NCBI RefSeq assembly: GCF_001722485.1
Contig: NZ_LWGL01000005.1
Span: 1 to 51,022, forward strand
Length of the DNA stretch: 51,022 nucleotides
Direction of reading: 5' to 3'
DNA from: Cellulosimicrobium cellulans
GTDB taxonomy: Bacteria; Actinomycetota; Actinomycetes; Actinomycetales; Cellulomonadaceae
The notes beneath the pieces were generated by a model, which was not told the DNA's origin, did no database searches, and was given only the letters and a program-made list of their open reading frames with translations. Shown here one piece after another: positions 25,017-34,100 of this stretch. Positions within the stretch are counted from its first letter, which is position 1, and each line of letters begins with the position of its first letter. A program made the translations under genes and the position numbers.

Positions 25017-26467
25017 TGACGTCGACGACGAGCGCGCCCGCCCGGTCCGGGTCCGGCGCCAAGCGGACCCGCCCCGCCTACCGCTGCAGCGAGTGCGGCT
25101 GGACCACCGCGAAGTGGGCGGGGCGCTGCGGCGAGTGCCAGGAGTGGGGCACGGTCACCGAGGACGCGCCCGCGGCCGCAGGCCCTCGCACGACGGCGGT
25201 CGTGCCCACGCGCTCGCCCGCGCGGCCCATCGCGGAGATCGACGTCGAGGCGGCGCGCGCGGCACCCACCGGCGTCGCCGAGCTCGACCGCGTCCTCGGG
25301 GGCGGCATCGTGCCGGGTGCCGTCGTGCTGCTCGCGGGCGAGCCGGGCGTGGGCAAGTCCACGCTCCTGCTCGCGGTCGCGAGCAACGTCGCCGCCGGCG
25401 CGTCGGACCTGCCCACGGCGGACCGCGGCGCTGCGCCCGGCACGACGACGCCGCCGAAGCGCGTCCTGTACGTCACCGGCGAGGAGTCGGCCGGCCAGGT
25501 GCGCCTGCGGGCGGAACGCGTCGGGGCGCTCGCCCCCGGGCTGCTGCTCGCGGCCGAGACGGACCTCGCGACGGTCCTCGGCCACGTCGAGGCGACGGAC
25601 CCCGACCTGCTCGTCGTCGACTCGGTCCAGACGATCGCGTCCGCCCAGGTCGAGGGCGCCCCGGGCGGCGTCGGCCAGGTGCGCGAGGTCGCCGCGGCGC
25701 TCATCGGCGCCGCGAAGGCCCGCGACCTGCCGGTCATCCTCGTCGGTCACGTGACGAAGGACGGATCGGTCGCGGGGCCGCGCACGCTCGAGCACCTCGT
25801 CGACGTCGTGTGCCAGTTCGAGGGCGACCGCCACTCGCGACTGCGCCTCGTGCGCGCCGTGAAGAACCGGTACGGCCCCACGGACGAGGTCGGGTGCTTC
25901 GACCTCACCGAGGACGGGATCGTCGGCCTCGCGGACCCGAGCGGGCTGTTCCTCTCGCACACCGGCGCGGGCGTGCCCGGCACGTGCATCTCCGTGACGG
26001 TGGAGGGCCGGCGGCCGCTCGCGCTCGAGATCCAGGCGCTCGTCGTGCCGAGCTCGCTGACCAACCCCCGGCGCACGACGAACGGCGTCGACGCGAGCCG
26101 CCTCGCGATGATCCTGGCGGTCATGCACCGCCACGCCGGCGTGCGCCTCGTCGACCAGGACGTCTACGTCTCGACCGTCGGTGGCGCGAAGGTCGCCGAG
26201 CCCGCCGCCGACCTGTCCATCGCCCTCTCCGTGCTCTCGGCGCGCGAGGACACGGCGCTGCCGGCGGGGACGGTCGCGTTCGGCGAGGTGGGCCTCGCGG
26301 GCGACATCCGGCAGGTCACGGGCCTCGACCGGCGCCTCGCCGAGGCCGCCCGGCTGGGCTTCACGCGCGCCGTCGTGCCGCGCGGCTCGTTCCCGAAGCC
26401 GGTGGACGGCATGACGGTCCTGCCGGCCCGCCACCTCGGCGAGGCGTTCGAGCTCGCCCGGGCCTGA
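25016..26467 (+). CDS. radA: DNA repair protein RadA (Sms)
   Basis: 483 residues, family-typical. Branch migration helicase acting in homologous recombination and DNA repair. N-terminal zinc finger YRCSECGWTTAKWAGRCGEC, RecA-like core with Walker A GEPGVGKST and Walker B LLVVDSVQT, the RadA signature KNRYG, and a C-terminal Lon-protease-like domain (GGAKVAEPAADLSIAL, GLAGDIRQV). Start is GTG at 25016. It is followed 94 bp later by disA, a pairing conserved in many Gram-positives. Confidence 0.96.
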   Translation: MTSTTSAPARSGSGAKRTRPAYRCSECGWTTAKWAGRCGECQEWGTVTEDAPAAAGPRTTAVVPTRSPARPIAEIDVEAARAAPTGVAELDRVLGGGIVPGAVVLLAGEPGVGKSTLLLAVASNVAAGASDLPTADRGAAPGTTTPPKRVLYVTGEESAGQVRLRAERVGALAPGLLLAAETDLATVLGHVEATDPDLLVVDSVQTIASAQVEGAPGGVGQVREVAAALIGAAKARDLPVILVGHVTKDGSVAGPRTLEHLVDVVCQFEGDRHSRLRLVRAVKNRYGPTDEVGCFDLTEDGIVGLADPSGLFLSHTGAGVPGTCISVTVEGRRPLALEIQALVVPSSLTNPRRTTNGVDASRLAMILAVMHRHAGVRLVDQDVYVSTVGGAKVAEPAADLSIALSVLSAREDTALPAGTVAFGEVGLAGDIRQVTGLDRRLAEAARLGFTRAVVPRGSFPKPVDGMTVLPARHLGEAFELARA

Positions 26468-26483
26468 CGAGGGGGGTCCTCGT
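26467..26483 (+). terminator. Small hairpin after radA
   Basis: ACGAGG at 26467-26472 pairs with CCTCGT at 26478-26483 around a 5-nt loop, starting at the last base of the radA stop codon. It is short, so possibly only a weak terminator. Confidence 0.35.
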
Positions 26484-26549
26484 GACCGGATCGTGACGTT
26501 CCCACGGTCGAGATCCGCGTGGTCCCGGGCCTCGCGGGGGCCCGCAGCG

Positions 26550-26562
26550 TAGGATCGCGTCG
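26550..26562 (+). promoter_or_regulatory. -10 element for a probably leaderless disA mRNA
   Basis: TAGGAT at 26550-26555 lies 6 nt before the GTG at 26562. No ribosome site and no convincing -35 are seen. Confidence 0.5.
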
Positions 26563-27593
26563 TGGCCAACTCCCCCGCGCACCCTGACGAGCTGCTCCGG
26601 GAAACCCTTGCCGCCGTGGCGCCCGGAACCGAGCTGCGCGACGGCCTCGAACGCATCCTGCGCGGCCGGACGGGCGCGCTCATCGTGCTCGGTCTCGACA
26701 AGGTCGTCGAGGGCATGTGCTCCGGCGGCTTCGAGCTCGACGTCGGCTTCTCGGCGACGCGCCTGCGCGAGCTGTCGAAGATGGACGGTGCGGTCGTCCT
26801 CGACCACGAGGCGAACCGCATCCTGCGCGCCGCGGTCCAGCTGCTGCCCGACCCGACCATCGAGACCACGGAGTCCGGGACGCGGCACCGCACCGCCGAG
26901 CGCGTCGCCAAGCAGAGCGGCTTCCCCGTCATCTCCGTGAGCCAGTCGATGCGGATCGTCGCGCTGTACGTCGGCGGTCAGCGGCACGTGCTCGAGGACT
27001 CCGACACGATCCTCTCGCGCGCCAACCAGGCGCTCGCGACCCTCGAGCGGTACCGCGCACGCCTCGACGAGGTCTCCGGCACGCTGTCGGCGCTCGAGAT
27101 CGAGGACCTCGTCACCGTGCGCGACGTCTGCTCCGTGGTGCAGCGGCTCGAGATGGTCGCGCGCATCTCCGAGGAGATCGCGGGCTACGTCATCGAGCTC
27201 GGCACCGACGGCCGTCTCCTCGCCCTGCAGCTCGACGAGCTCATCGGCGGGATCGGCTCGGACCGCGAGTTCGTGATCCGCGACTACGTCGACCTCGCCC
27301 GCAAGGACCGCTCGCTCGCCGACGTGCAGAAGGCGCTCGGCGGCCTCGACTCGACGCAGCTGCTCTCGAGCTCGTCGACGAGGACGTCCTCGGGGAGGCC
27401 GACCAGGTGGCGGGCCTGGTGCGCCTGGGCGGCGCCAGGGCCGTCGGGGTGCGGGAGCGGGGGGAGCGTGGTCACGAGCGCCTCACACGTCGGTGCGGTG
27501 GAAGTTCTGCCAGGAGCGCGACGCCGTCGGCCCCCGCTGCCCCTGGTAGCGCGAACCGTACACGCTCGCCCCGTACGGGTTCTCCGCCGGTGA
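26562..27593 (+). pseudogene. disA: Diadenylate cyclase DisA lacking its C-terminal HhH domain
   Basis: The open frame has 343 codons, but only about the first 268 look like DisA. The cyclase domain is intact, with the two active-site motifs D75-G76-A77 and R108-H109-R110 (TRHR), and so is the helical linker ([38 protein letters not shown]). After L268 (about base 27366) the protein should continue into a helix-hairpin-helix DNA-binding domain of some 85 residues. Instead the frame reads low-complexity Ser/Arg/Trp sequence and runs on antisense through the dcd gene to 27593. Cyclic-di-AMP synthesis may survive, since the active site is in the N-domain, but DNA sensing should be lost. It is labelled pseudogene because of the truncation; it may still be expressed. 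Confidence 0.75.
27284..27475 (-). pseudogene. Fragment of a gene that started downstream of dcd (unrecognised)
   Basis: GTG at 27475, 5 nt after a GAGG and directly downstream of the dcd stop, opens [20 protein letters not shown] followed by [18 protein letters not shown], with G/C at nearly every third position. After about 40 codons (base 27358 or so) the frame enters the antisense of disA and stops being gene-like; it ends at 27284. The natural reading is that a gene convergent with disA lost everything after its first 40 codons in the same event that removed the disA 3' end. I do not recognise the family. Confidence 0.4.
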
Positions 27594-28058
27594 CGAGAGG
27601 CGGAAGAAGCACAGCTGGCCGATCTTCATGCCGGGCCACAGCGTGATGGGGAGCGTCGCGACGTTGCTCAGCTCCAGCGTCACGTGACCGGAGAACCCGG
27701 GGTCGATGAAGCCCGCCGTGGAGTGCGTGAGCAGACCCAGGCGGCCGAGGCTCGACTTGCCCTCGAGGCGCGCCGCGACGTCGTCGGGCAGCGTCACCGC
27801 CTCGAACGTCGACCCGAGGACGAACTCCCCCGGGTGCAGCACGAACGGCTCCGCGGCGTCGACCTCCACGAGGCGCGTGAGGTCCGGCTGGTCCTGCGAG
27901 GGATCGATGTACGGGTACTTGTGGTTGTCGAACAGCCGGAAGAACCGGTCGAGCCGGACGTCGATGCTCGACGGCTGCAGCATCGACGGGTCGTACGGGT
28001 CCAGCTGGACGCGACCGGCGTCGAGCTCGGCGCGGATGTCGCGGTCGGAGAGCAGCAC
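27483..28058 (-). CDS. dcd: dCTP deaminase (probably bifunctional dCTP deaminase/dUTPase)
   Basis: 191 residues. Deaminates dCTP for dTTP synthesis; actinobacterial members often also hydrolyse dUTP to dUMP. Starts [15 protein letters not shown]; contains [10 protein letters not shown], the nucleotide-binding block [26 protein letters not shown] with the catalytic region, and C-terminal [16 protein letters not shown] at 28058 sits 6 nt after TAGCGT on the minus strand with no ribosome site, so the mRNA is probably leaderless. Confidence 0.95.
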   Translation of the reverse strand: MLLSDRDIRAELDAGRVQLDPYDPSMLQPSSIDVRLDRFFRLFDNHKYPYIDPSQDQPDLTRLVEVDAAEPFVLHPGEFVLGSTFEAVTLPDDVAARLEGKSSLGRLGLLTHSTAGFIDPGFSGHVTLELSNVATLPITLWPGMKIGQLCFFRLSSPAENPYGASVYGSRYQGQRGPTASRSWQNFHRTDV

Positions 28059-28209
28059 GGGGACACGCTAGCCGACGCCGTCGCGCACCCGGCGCGGGTC
28101 TCGCGGCGGGCCCGGGCCTGCCCGCGCGAGCAGGCCGACGCGTCGCTACGGTCGCAAGGGAGCGCACTCCGGGGCCCGGCCCCGGCACACCCGAACGAAG
28201 GAGACCACC

Positions 28210-28545
28210 ATGAAGTCGAAGCTCGCCCTCGTCGTCGGGATCGGCGTCGGCTACGTCCTCGGCACCCGTGCCGGTCGCGAGCGGTTCGAGGAGCTCCGCG
28301 GCAAGGCCAAGGAGCTGTGGCAGTCGGACGACGTGCAGCAGGCGGTGCACACCGCGCAGGAGAAGGTGACGGCCGTCGCCAAGGAGCAGGGCGCGAAGGT
28401 CGCCGGCATCGCGAAGGAGCAGGGCGGCAAGATGGCCGAGGCCGTGAAGAGCCAGTCCTCGTCGTCGGAGTCCTCCGGCTCCTCGGAGGCGGGGCACTCG
28501 AACGGCACGTCGCCGGACGCGTCGCGCGACGACTACAAGATCTGA
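28210..28545 (+). CDS. YtxH-like small membrane-associated protein
   Basis: 111 residues. ATG at 28210 has AAGGAG 7 nt upstream. One N-terminal hydrophobic segment (LALVVGIGVGYVLGTRAGRE), characteristic of YtxH/general-stress-type proteins in actinobacteria, then an amphipathic, probably coiled-coil stretch with near repeats (VAKEQGAKVAG, IAKEQGGKMAE), and a Ser-rich hydrophilic tail. Function unknown; a cell-envelope or stress role is only guessed from the family. A TACGGT at 28156-28161 could be its -10. Confidence 0.8.
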   Translation: MKSKLALVVGIGVGYVLGTRAGRERFEELRGKAKELWQSDDVQQAVHTAQEKVTAVAKEQGAKVAGIAKEQGGKMAEAVKSQSSSSESSGSSEAGHSNGTSPDASRDDYKI

Positions 28546-28562
28546 GCGGGCGTCACGCCCGC
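28546..28562. terminator. Bidirectional hairpin between the YtxH and TM2 genes
   Basis: GCGGGCG at 28546-28552 pairs with CGCCCGC at 28556-28562. The loop is the stop codon of the TM2 gene, and the stem starts right after the stop of the YtxH-like gene. The two genes converge 7 bp apart. Confidence 0.5.
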
Positions 28563-28951
28563 AGGGGACGGCCCGTCGCGTCGACCGCGTAGCTCCCCTG
28601 CTTCGCGGTGAGGTACAGGATGCCCTCGACCAGACCCCAGACCCCCACGGCCGGGGCGAGGAAGCCGAACGACAGCACCGTCAGCAGGAGCATGAGCAGC
28701 CCGATGCCGGTGTGCCCGAGGTAGAACCGGTGGATCCCGAAGGTGCCGAGGAGGATGCCGAGCAGGCCCGCCGCGAGGCGGGACTTCGCCGCCGGGTCGA
28801 GGTTCGGGTCGTAGCCGCCGGGGTGTCCCGGCGGCGGGTACGCGGACGGCCCGCCCGGCGCGTACCCGTACGGCTGGCCGTACCCGGGCGGGGTGCCGTA
28901 GGGCGCCTCGGGCCCCGGTGCGGGCTGCTGCTGGTACGGGTCGTCGGGCAC
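28553..28951 (-). CDS. TM2-domain membrane protein
   Basis: 132 residues. GTG at 28951 has GAGGAGG 4 nt upstream. The first 60 residues are Pro/Gly/Tyr-rich and disordered (PPGYGQPYGYAPGG), then a TM2 domain: KSRLAAGLLGILLGTFGIHRFYLGH, with the conserved G-x-H-R-F-Y-L-G turn between two membrane helices. The molecular role of TM2 proteins is unknown. Convergent with the YtxH-like gene. Confidence 0.88.
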   Translation of the reverse strand: MPDDPYQQQPAPGPEAPYGTPPGYGQPYGYAPGGPSAYPPPGHPGGYDPNLDPAAKSRLAAGLLGILLGTFGIHRFYLGHTGIGLLMLLLTVLSFGFLAPAVGVWGLVEGILYLTAKQGSYAVDATGRPLRA

Positions 28952-28970
28952 GGAGCCTCCTCGGGAGCGG

Positions 28971-29001
28971 TTCGGACATCCCCGGCGACGTCCGCTATGA
29001 T
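28971..29001 (+). promoter_or_regulatory. Promoter of tRNA-Gly
   Basis: TATGAT at 28996-29001 is a good -10. A weak -35 (TTCGGA at 28971, or TCGGAC one base on) lies 18-19 bp upstream. This leaves a 5' leader of nearly 60 nt before the tRNA. Confidence 0.5.
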
Positions 29002-29065
29002 CGGGGCGCGCGCTGGTTCGCCGCGATCCTCCCAGAGCGATCAGGGCGAGCGCCACCGGCGCCGC

Positions 29066-29136
29066 GCGGGTGTAGTTCAATGGTAGAACTTCAGCTTCCC
29101 AAGCTGACAGCGCGGGTTCGATTCCCGTCACCCGCT
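29066..29136 (+). tRNA. tRNA-Gly, anticodon CCC
   Basis: 71 nt. Acceptor arms GCGGGTG and CACCCGC pair fully. D-arm GTTC/GAAC, anticodon stem TCAGC/GCTGA around the loop TTCCCAA (anticodon CCC, reads GGG), and T-arm GCGGG-TTCGATT-CCCGT. Discriminator base T; no CCA is encoded. A strong terminator follows. Confidence 0.95.
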
Positions 29137-29142
29137 CAGCGC

Positions 29143-29178
29143 ACGAGAGCCCCGCACCACGAGGTGCGGGGCTCTCGT
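29143..29178 (+). terminator. Strong hairpin terminator after tRNA-Gly
   Basis: A perfect 16-bp stem, 29143-29158 with 29163-29178, around an ACGA loop, starting 6 nt past the tRNA. It could also serve the GNAT gene, which ends at 29215 on the other strand. Confidence 0.85.
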
Positions 29179-29214
29179 CGTCCCGGGCGACCACCCCTGG
29201 AGCGGCGCCCCGGC

Positions 29215-29673
29215 TCAAAGCTCCTTCGCGAAGTGGTGCGCGACGATGCTCATGCGCTCGCGCAGGTAGAACCGGTGGGCGTCGAACCGCTGGACGCCCG
29301 AGTCGAGGTCGAGCACCGTGCACCCCGCCTCTCGCGCGCGCCGCTCGAGCTCGCCGAGGAGCGCCGCGCCGACGCCGCGCGAGCGCGCCTCGGGCGCCGT
29401 GACGAGGTCGTCGACGTAGAGCTTGCGGACCGCGCTCGTGCACGCGACCACGCGCCAGCCCGCGACGCCGAGGCACACGTCGCCGTCGAACGCCGCGAGG
29501 AAGCGCGGGCCGGGCGCGTCGTCCGCGAGCACCTGCCGCAGGAGCTCGGCCGTGAGGTGCGGGCGCAGGGCCTGGAGCACCGGCAGGGCGGCGGCCCAGC
29601 GCGGGTCGTCCGCGGCGAGGTCGACGACGTCGGGACGTGCTCCGGTGCGGACGGCGGTGGGGTCGGTGCTCAC
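29215..29673 (-). CDS. GNAT-family N-acetyltransferase
   Basis: 152 residues from GTG at 29673 (VSTDPTAVRTG). A GTG at 29682 is also in frame, but TAGGGT lies 7 nt before the 29673 start, suggesting a leaderless mRNA beginning there. The acetyl-CoA-binding signature is VTAPEARSRGVGAALLGELE (R-x-x-G-x-G/A), preceded by the beta-strand KLYVDDLV and followed by LDLDSGVQRFDAHRFYLR, a conserved GNAT pattern. The acceptor substrate is unknown. Confidence 0.88.
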   Translation of the reverse strand: MSTDPTAVRTGARPDVVDLAADDPRWAAALPVLQALRPHLTAELLRQVLADDAPGPRFLAAFDGDVCLGVAGWRVVACTSAVRKLYVDDLVTAPEARSRGVGAALLGELERRAREAGCTVLDLDSGVQRFDAHRFYLRERMSIVAHHFAKEL

Positions 29674-29700
29674 GCCCGGCACCCTAGCGGCGCGGACGGC

Positions 29701-30969
29701 TCAGCCGAGGATCCGGCCCGCCGCTTTCGCGGACGCCGCGAGCGACCCGGTGAGGGGCAGGTCGGGCAGGATCACGGCCTGCGCCGCGTGGTAGACGTCC
29801 GGCTTGCCGACCCACGTGAGGCCGCCGGGCCGGTTGTCGGTGTCGAGCTCGTGGTGCCACGACCCGCGCTCGTGGTCGACGAGGAACCGGTCGATCCACG
29901 CCCACCAGCCCGCGGCGGCCTCGGCGAACCGCGGGTCGCCCGTGACGCGGCCGAGCACGTCCGCGGCGGCCACGGCCTCCGCCGCGACCCAGTGGTACCG
30001 GCGCGGCTCGACGGGCGTGCCGGTCCAGTCCACGGTGTAGACGAAGCCCCCGCCGTGCTCGCCGTCCCAGCCGTCGGCGACCGCGCGGTCGAACAGGCGC
30101 ACGGCGACGTCGGTGCGTGCGCCGGGCGTGCCCGCGGCCACGTCGAGCTGCAGCAGGAGGCGCGACCACTCGAGGCCGTGCCCCGGCGTCGAGCCGTAGG
30201 GCTTGAACGGGTCGCGCGGCCGGTCGGCGTTGTACTCGGGCAGCGGCGTCCACGCGCTGTCGAAGTGCTCGGGGATGCGCCACCCGTTCTCCGCCGCCCA
30301 GCCCACCACGCGGTCGGCGATCGACGTCGCGCGGGCGAGCCACTCGGCGTCGCCCGTCGCGTCGTGCGCGGCGAGGAGCGCCTCGACGGCGTGCATGTTG
30401 GCGTTCACCCCGCGGTAGTCGTCCAGCCGCGACCAGCCGCGGTCCCACTCGTCGGCGTGCATGCGCGGGCCGGGCTCCCAGAACCGCTGGTCGAGCACGG
30501 CGAGCGCCGCGTCGAGGAGCTCGCGCGCGCCGTCGCGGCCGGCGAGCGTCCCCGACGCCGCCGCGAGCACGACGAACGCGTGCGCGTACGCGCTCTTCGT
30601 CCCGTCGACCGGCTGCGTCTCGGCGTCGACGACGTCGCCCGGCACCGGCGCGGGGCCGCGGGACGACACCCAGCCGCCGTGCTGCGCGTCGACGAGCACG
30701 CTGCGCAGCCCGCGCAGCGCGAGGTCCGCGCGCTCCCCCGCGCCCGGGACGCCGAGGAGCGACGCGAACGCGTAGACGTGGGCCATGCGCGACGTGATCC
30801 ACGTGTGCACCGGCTGCGACGGGTCCGGACGGCCCGCGTCGTCGAGCCACCACGCCGCGCCGTCCGGCCGCAGCGACGCCTCCCCGAAGCGCAGGAGCTC
30901 GGCGAGCTGGTGCCGGCGCCACGCCTGCTGCGTGGCGTCGCCGGGCGTCGGGGGGAGGTCGGTGCTCAT
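29701..30969 (-). CDS. AGE-family sugar isomerase/epimerase, probable D-mannose isomerase
   Basis: 422 residues, the usual AGE/YihS length, predicted (alpha/alpha)6 barrel. Blocks include HTWITSRMAHVYAFASL, VNANMHAVEALLAAH, TPGHGLEWSRLLLQ, YHWVAAEAVAAADVL, GSWHHELD and DVYHAAQAVI; the histidines in GHGLEW and in WHHELD match positions used for catalysis in this family. It could be a mannose isomerase (mannose to fructose), N-acylglucosamine 2-epimerase or cellobiose epimerase. Mannose isomerase is favoured by sequence style and by sharing an operator and promoter design with the adjacent alpha-mannosidase. ATG at 30969 follows GAAGAAGGA. Cytoplasmic, no signal peptide. Confidence 0.82.
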   Translation of the reverse strand: MSTDLPPTPGDATQQAWRRHQLAELLRFGEASLRPDGAAWWLDDAGRPDPSQPVHTWITSRMAHVYAFASLLGVPGAGERADLALRGLRSVLVDAQHGGWVSSRGPAPVPGDVVDAETQPVDGTKSAYAHAFVVLAAASGTLAGRDGARELLDAALAVLDQRFWEPGPRMHADEWDRGWSRLDDYRGVNANMHAVEALLAAHDATGDAEWLARATSIADRVVGWAAENGWRIPEHFDSAWTPLPEYNADRPRDPFKPYGSTPGHGLEWSRLLLQLDVAAGTPGARTDVAVRLFDRAVADGWDGEHGGGFVYTVDWTGTPVEPRRYHWVAAEAVAAADVLGRVTGDPRFAEAAAGWWAWIDRFLVDHERGSWHHELDTDNRPGGLTWVGKPDVYHAAQAVILPDLPLTGSLAASAKAAGRILG

Positions 30970-30992
30970 GATGTCCTTCTTCGGGGCTGCTG

Positions 30993-31004
30993 GACAGCGC
31001 TGTC
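30993..31004. promoter_or_regulatory. Operator GACAGCGCTGTC upstream of the isomerase gene
   Basis: A 12-bp perfect palindrome 23 bp before the ATG and 9 bp downstream of the -10. The same site lies in front of the GH92 gene. The central CG is typical of LacI-family operators. Confidence 0.78.
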
Positions 31005-31013
31005 AGGGAGTTG

Positions 31014-31042
31014 AACGTACGCGCGGCCGCCGGTCGTGTCAA
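31014..31042 (-). promoter_or_regulatory. Isomerase promoter (TTGACA, 17 bp, TACGTT)
   Basis: On the minus strand, consensus -35 TTGACA at 31042-31037 and -10 TACGTT at 31019-31014, with 17 bp spacing. The operator lies at the expected start of transcription. Confidence 0.72.
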
Positions 31043-31071
31043 AGCCAGCCTAGGTCGCGCGGGCACGCGAC

Positions 31072-31113
31072 GGCCCCCCGCCCCGCCGGGATCACCCGGC
31101 GGGACGAGGGGCC
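31072..31113 (-). terminator. Hairpin terminator after the GH92 gene
   Basis: A 9-bp stem CCCGCCGGG/CCCGGCGGG (31082-31090 with 31095-31103) around ATCA. Outer arms GGCCCC and GGGGCC (31072-31077, 31108-31113) extend it. It lies 12 bp past the GH92 stop. Confidence 0.7.
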
Positions 31114-31125
31114 GCTCACGTCGTG

Positions 31126-34100
31126 TCAGCCGCAGGCGAGGGCGTCGTGCCCCGCCTCGACCGTCGCGCGGACCTCCTCTGCGCCGGAGCCGCGGACGGC
31201 CTCGACGCTCACGGTGCCCGCCTCGACGGACGCCGCCCGGACCGCGAAGGAGTGGTACGCGGACCGGCCGGGCTCGACCGACGCGAACTCCTTCGTGCCC
31301 CACGGCGTGGTGAGGGTCATGGCGAGGGGGACGTCCTCGCCGTTGTCGGCCCGCACCGCGACGTACACCTTGCCCGCGAGGCAGCGGGCGCTCGCCGTGA
31401 CCTCGACGGCCAGGGCGGGCCCGGCCTCGGTCACGGTCACCGGGACCTCGACCACGGAGCTCGTCCACCCGTCGTCGACCACGACGTGCGCGGTGTACGA
31501 CCCCGGGGCGGCGTAGGCGTGCGACCCGGAGACCGTGGCGCCCGCCCCCTCCGCGGACACAGTGCCGGCGACGACGTCGGACCCGTCGCCCCAGGTGATC
31601 GCGGCCCGCAGGTCCGCACCCTCACGACCGCCGGCGACCGTCGCGAGGACCGCCTCCGCCTCCTGCCCGACGGCGAGGGTCACGCCGTCCGCCGGCGTCA
31701 CCTCGAGCGGGCTCTGCTCGGCGAAGGTGCCGTCGTGTGCGACCGCGAACACGTGGATGCGGCCGTCGCTCGAGAGCTGTCCCGGCTGGTCCGGCAGCGT
31801 GAGGCTGACGACGCGCTTGCCGTCCGGCAGGTCGACCGGCGCCGTGGCGAAGATCGCCGCGGGGGTGCCGGTCTGCGGGCTGCCGCCGCGCAGGCGGTGG
31901 TCCGTCACCGCGACGGGGATGTTCCCGAACACGGGGTTGCGGGCCGCGCCCGACCAGTCGCCGAAGCTGAGGTCGATCGCCTGCGTCGAGCCGTCGTCGA
32001 ACGTCAGCGTGCCCGAGGCCTGCTGGTTCTTCTCCGTGCCCGTGCCGACGACCGAGAGCTGCTCGGCGTCCGCGGGGACCTCGAGCTCGATCGTCTGGCC
32101 GTCCCCTGTCGCGTTGTCCGGCTCGCCGGCGGCGACCGCCGGCACGTCGAACCGCAGGTCGGTGCCCGGGACCGTGAGGCGCTCGCCCTGGACGAAGCCC
32201 TTGTCCTCGAGCTGGCCGCGGTCGAAGAACACGCCCTGCCCGTCGCACGAGCCGACGGACGTGCCCGGGTCGCCGATGCACACGTTGTCGTACGCGCCGA
32301 CGAGCGAGCCCTCGCGCAGGAGCGCGACGGACACGTGCGACGTCGCCGTGACCGGCTCCGCGCCCTCGGCCGTGGCCGTCACCGTGACCGGGTAGACGCC
32401 CGGCGTCGTCCACGTGTGCGCCGCGCGCACCGCGTACGAGCCGAAGGCACCCGGCACGAGCGTGCCCGCGACCGGCTCGCTGCCGTCGCCGAACGACACG
32501 CGGACGTCGACCGCGGCAGGATCGCCCTCCACCCCGGTGAGCGTGGCGAACGTGCCCGAGACCTCGCGGCCCGTGACGCCGTCGCCGTCCGCGACCGCGG
32601 TGAGCGTGAGCCCCTCCGCGCCCGGGTCGGACGGGTCGGCGAGCAGCTCCACCTCGGCGAGCGACAGGTCGCCCTCCCCCGCGGCCCCCGTGACGACGAG
32701 CCGGTAGTGCGCGTACGCACCGGGCTCGGCGACCGTGAACGGACGGGTCTGCAGCGCCCAGCGGAACTCCTCGCCCGAGCGCTCGTCGAGCGTCGTCCAG
32801 GTCTCGCCGTCGTCGGAGCCCTCGAGCGTCCACGCGGACGGCGACGCCGTCCCGCTCGCGCCGGAGGTCAGCGTGTAGGTGCCGACGGTCGGCCGGATGC
32901 CGGCGCCCGCCCACGTGACCGTGGGCGTGCCGGTCGCGAACGTCGTGCGCGTCGCCGACGTGTTGTCCACGAGCGCCGCCGCGGAGGTCGACGCGTCGCC
33001 GTCCGCGACGGTCGTCGTGCCGAGGCCCGGCGTCGTCGCGTCCTTCACGGGCTCCGGCGCCTCGTCGCCCTCGGTGAGCGACGGCGGGGCGTCGGCCTCG
33101 CCCGTGCCCCAGGCCGACGGCTCGGGACCCATGACGAAGTCGAGCGTCGCGCCGCCGGAGAGGTCCTCCTGCGACAGGGACGTCGAGGTGCGCGGCTCGC
33201 CGTCGACGGCGAGGGACTGCACGTAGACGTTCTCGACGGAGTTGTTCGCCGCGTTGACGACGAGGTCGCCGCCCGGCAGGTGGACGGTCGCCCTGTCGAA
33301 CAGCGGCGAGCCGACCGCGTACTGGTCGGACCCGACCTGCAGCGGGTAGAAGCCGAGCGCGGCGAAGACCCACCACGACGACATCTCGCCGTTGTCCTCG
33401 TCGCCCGGGTAGCCCTGGCCGATCTCGCTGCCCACGAACAGGCGGCGCGTGACCTCGCGGACGATCTCCTGCGTCTTCCACGGAGCGCCCGCGGCGTCGT
33501 ACAGCCACGGGATGTGGTGGGACACCTGGTTGCTCATGCCCCACTGGCCGAGACGGATGTCCCGGGCCTCGCGCATCTCGTGGATGACGCCGTTGTACCC
33601 GCCGGTGTGGGTCGCGTCCTCGGGCGTCGCGAAGAACTCGTCGAGCTTCGCCTCGAGACCCTCGCGCCCGCCGTACAGGTTCGCGAGGCCCTGCGGGTCC
33701 TGCGGCGCGTGGAACGCGAAGTTCCAGCCGCTCGTCTCCGTGTAGCCGCCGCCCCAGGTGCGCGGGTCGTAGTCCTCGGGCGCGTTGAGCCACGTGCCGT
33801 CCTCGTGCCGCGGCTGGAAGAAGTCGATCGCCGGGTCGAACAGCTCGACGTAGTGCGTCGCCCGCTCGAGGAAGTACGCCGACTCCTCGCGCAGGGTCTG
33901 CCGGCGCTCCTCCGGCGTGGCCGGGTCCTCGGCGAGGGCCGCGGCCATGTTGCCGATGCCGAAGTCGTTGATCAGGCCCTCGAGGCCCCACGACACCGAC
34001 TCGTGCGTCGACTCCGGCGTGAAGCCGAGGAACGGCGACGTCTGCAAGCCCTTGCGGCCCACCGCGTTGTTCGGCGGCGCGACGGTCGCGTTCTTCAGCG

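Noticed and set aside
27355-27385. Cluster of PvuII, XhoI, SacI and SalI sites near the disA scar, suggesting a cloning artefact
   Set aside because: Such 6-bp palindromes are frequent in DNA of this composition, and the flanks show no vector-like sequence. The possibility of misassembly is kept in the findings.
27366-27593. DisA C-terminal tail as a novel domain
   Set aside because: The Ser/Arg/Trp-rich tail is read antisense through the fragment and the dcd gene and ends only at a chance stop, so it is treated as read-through, not a domain.
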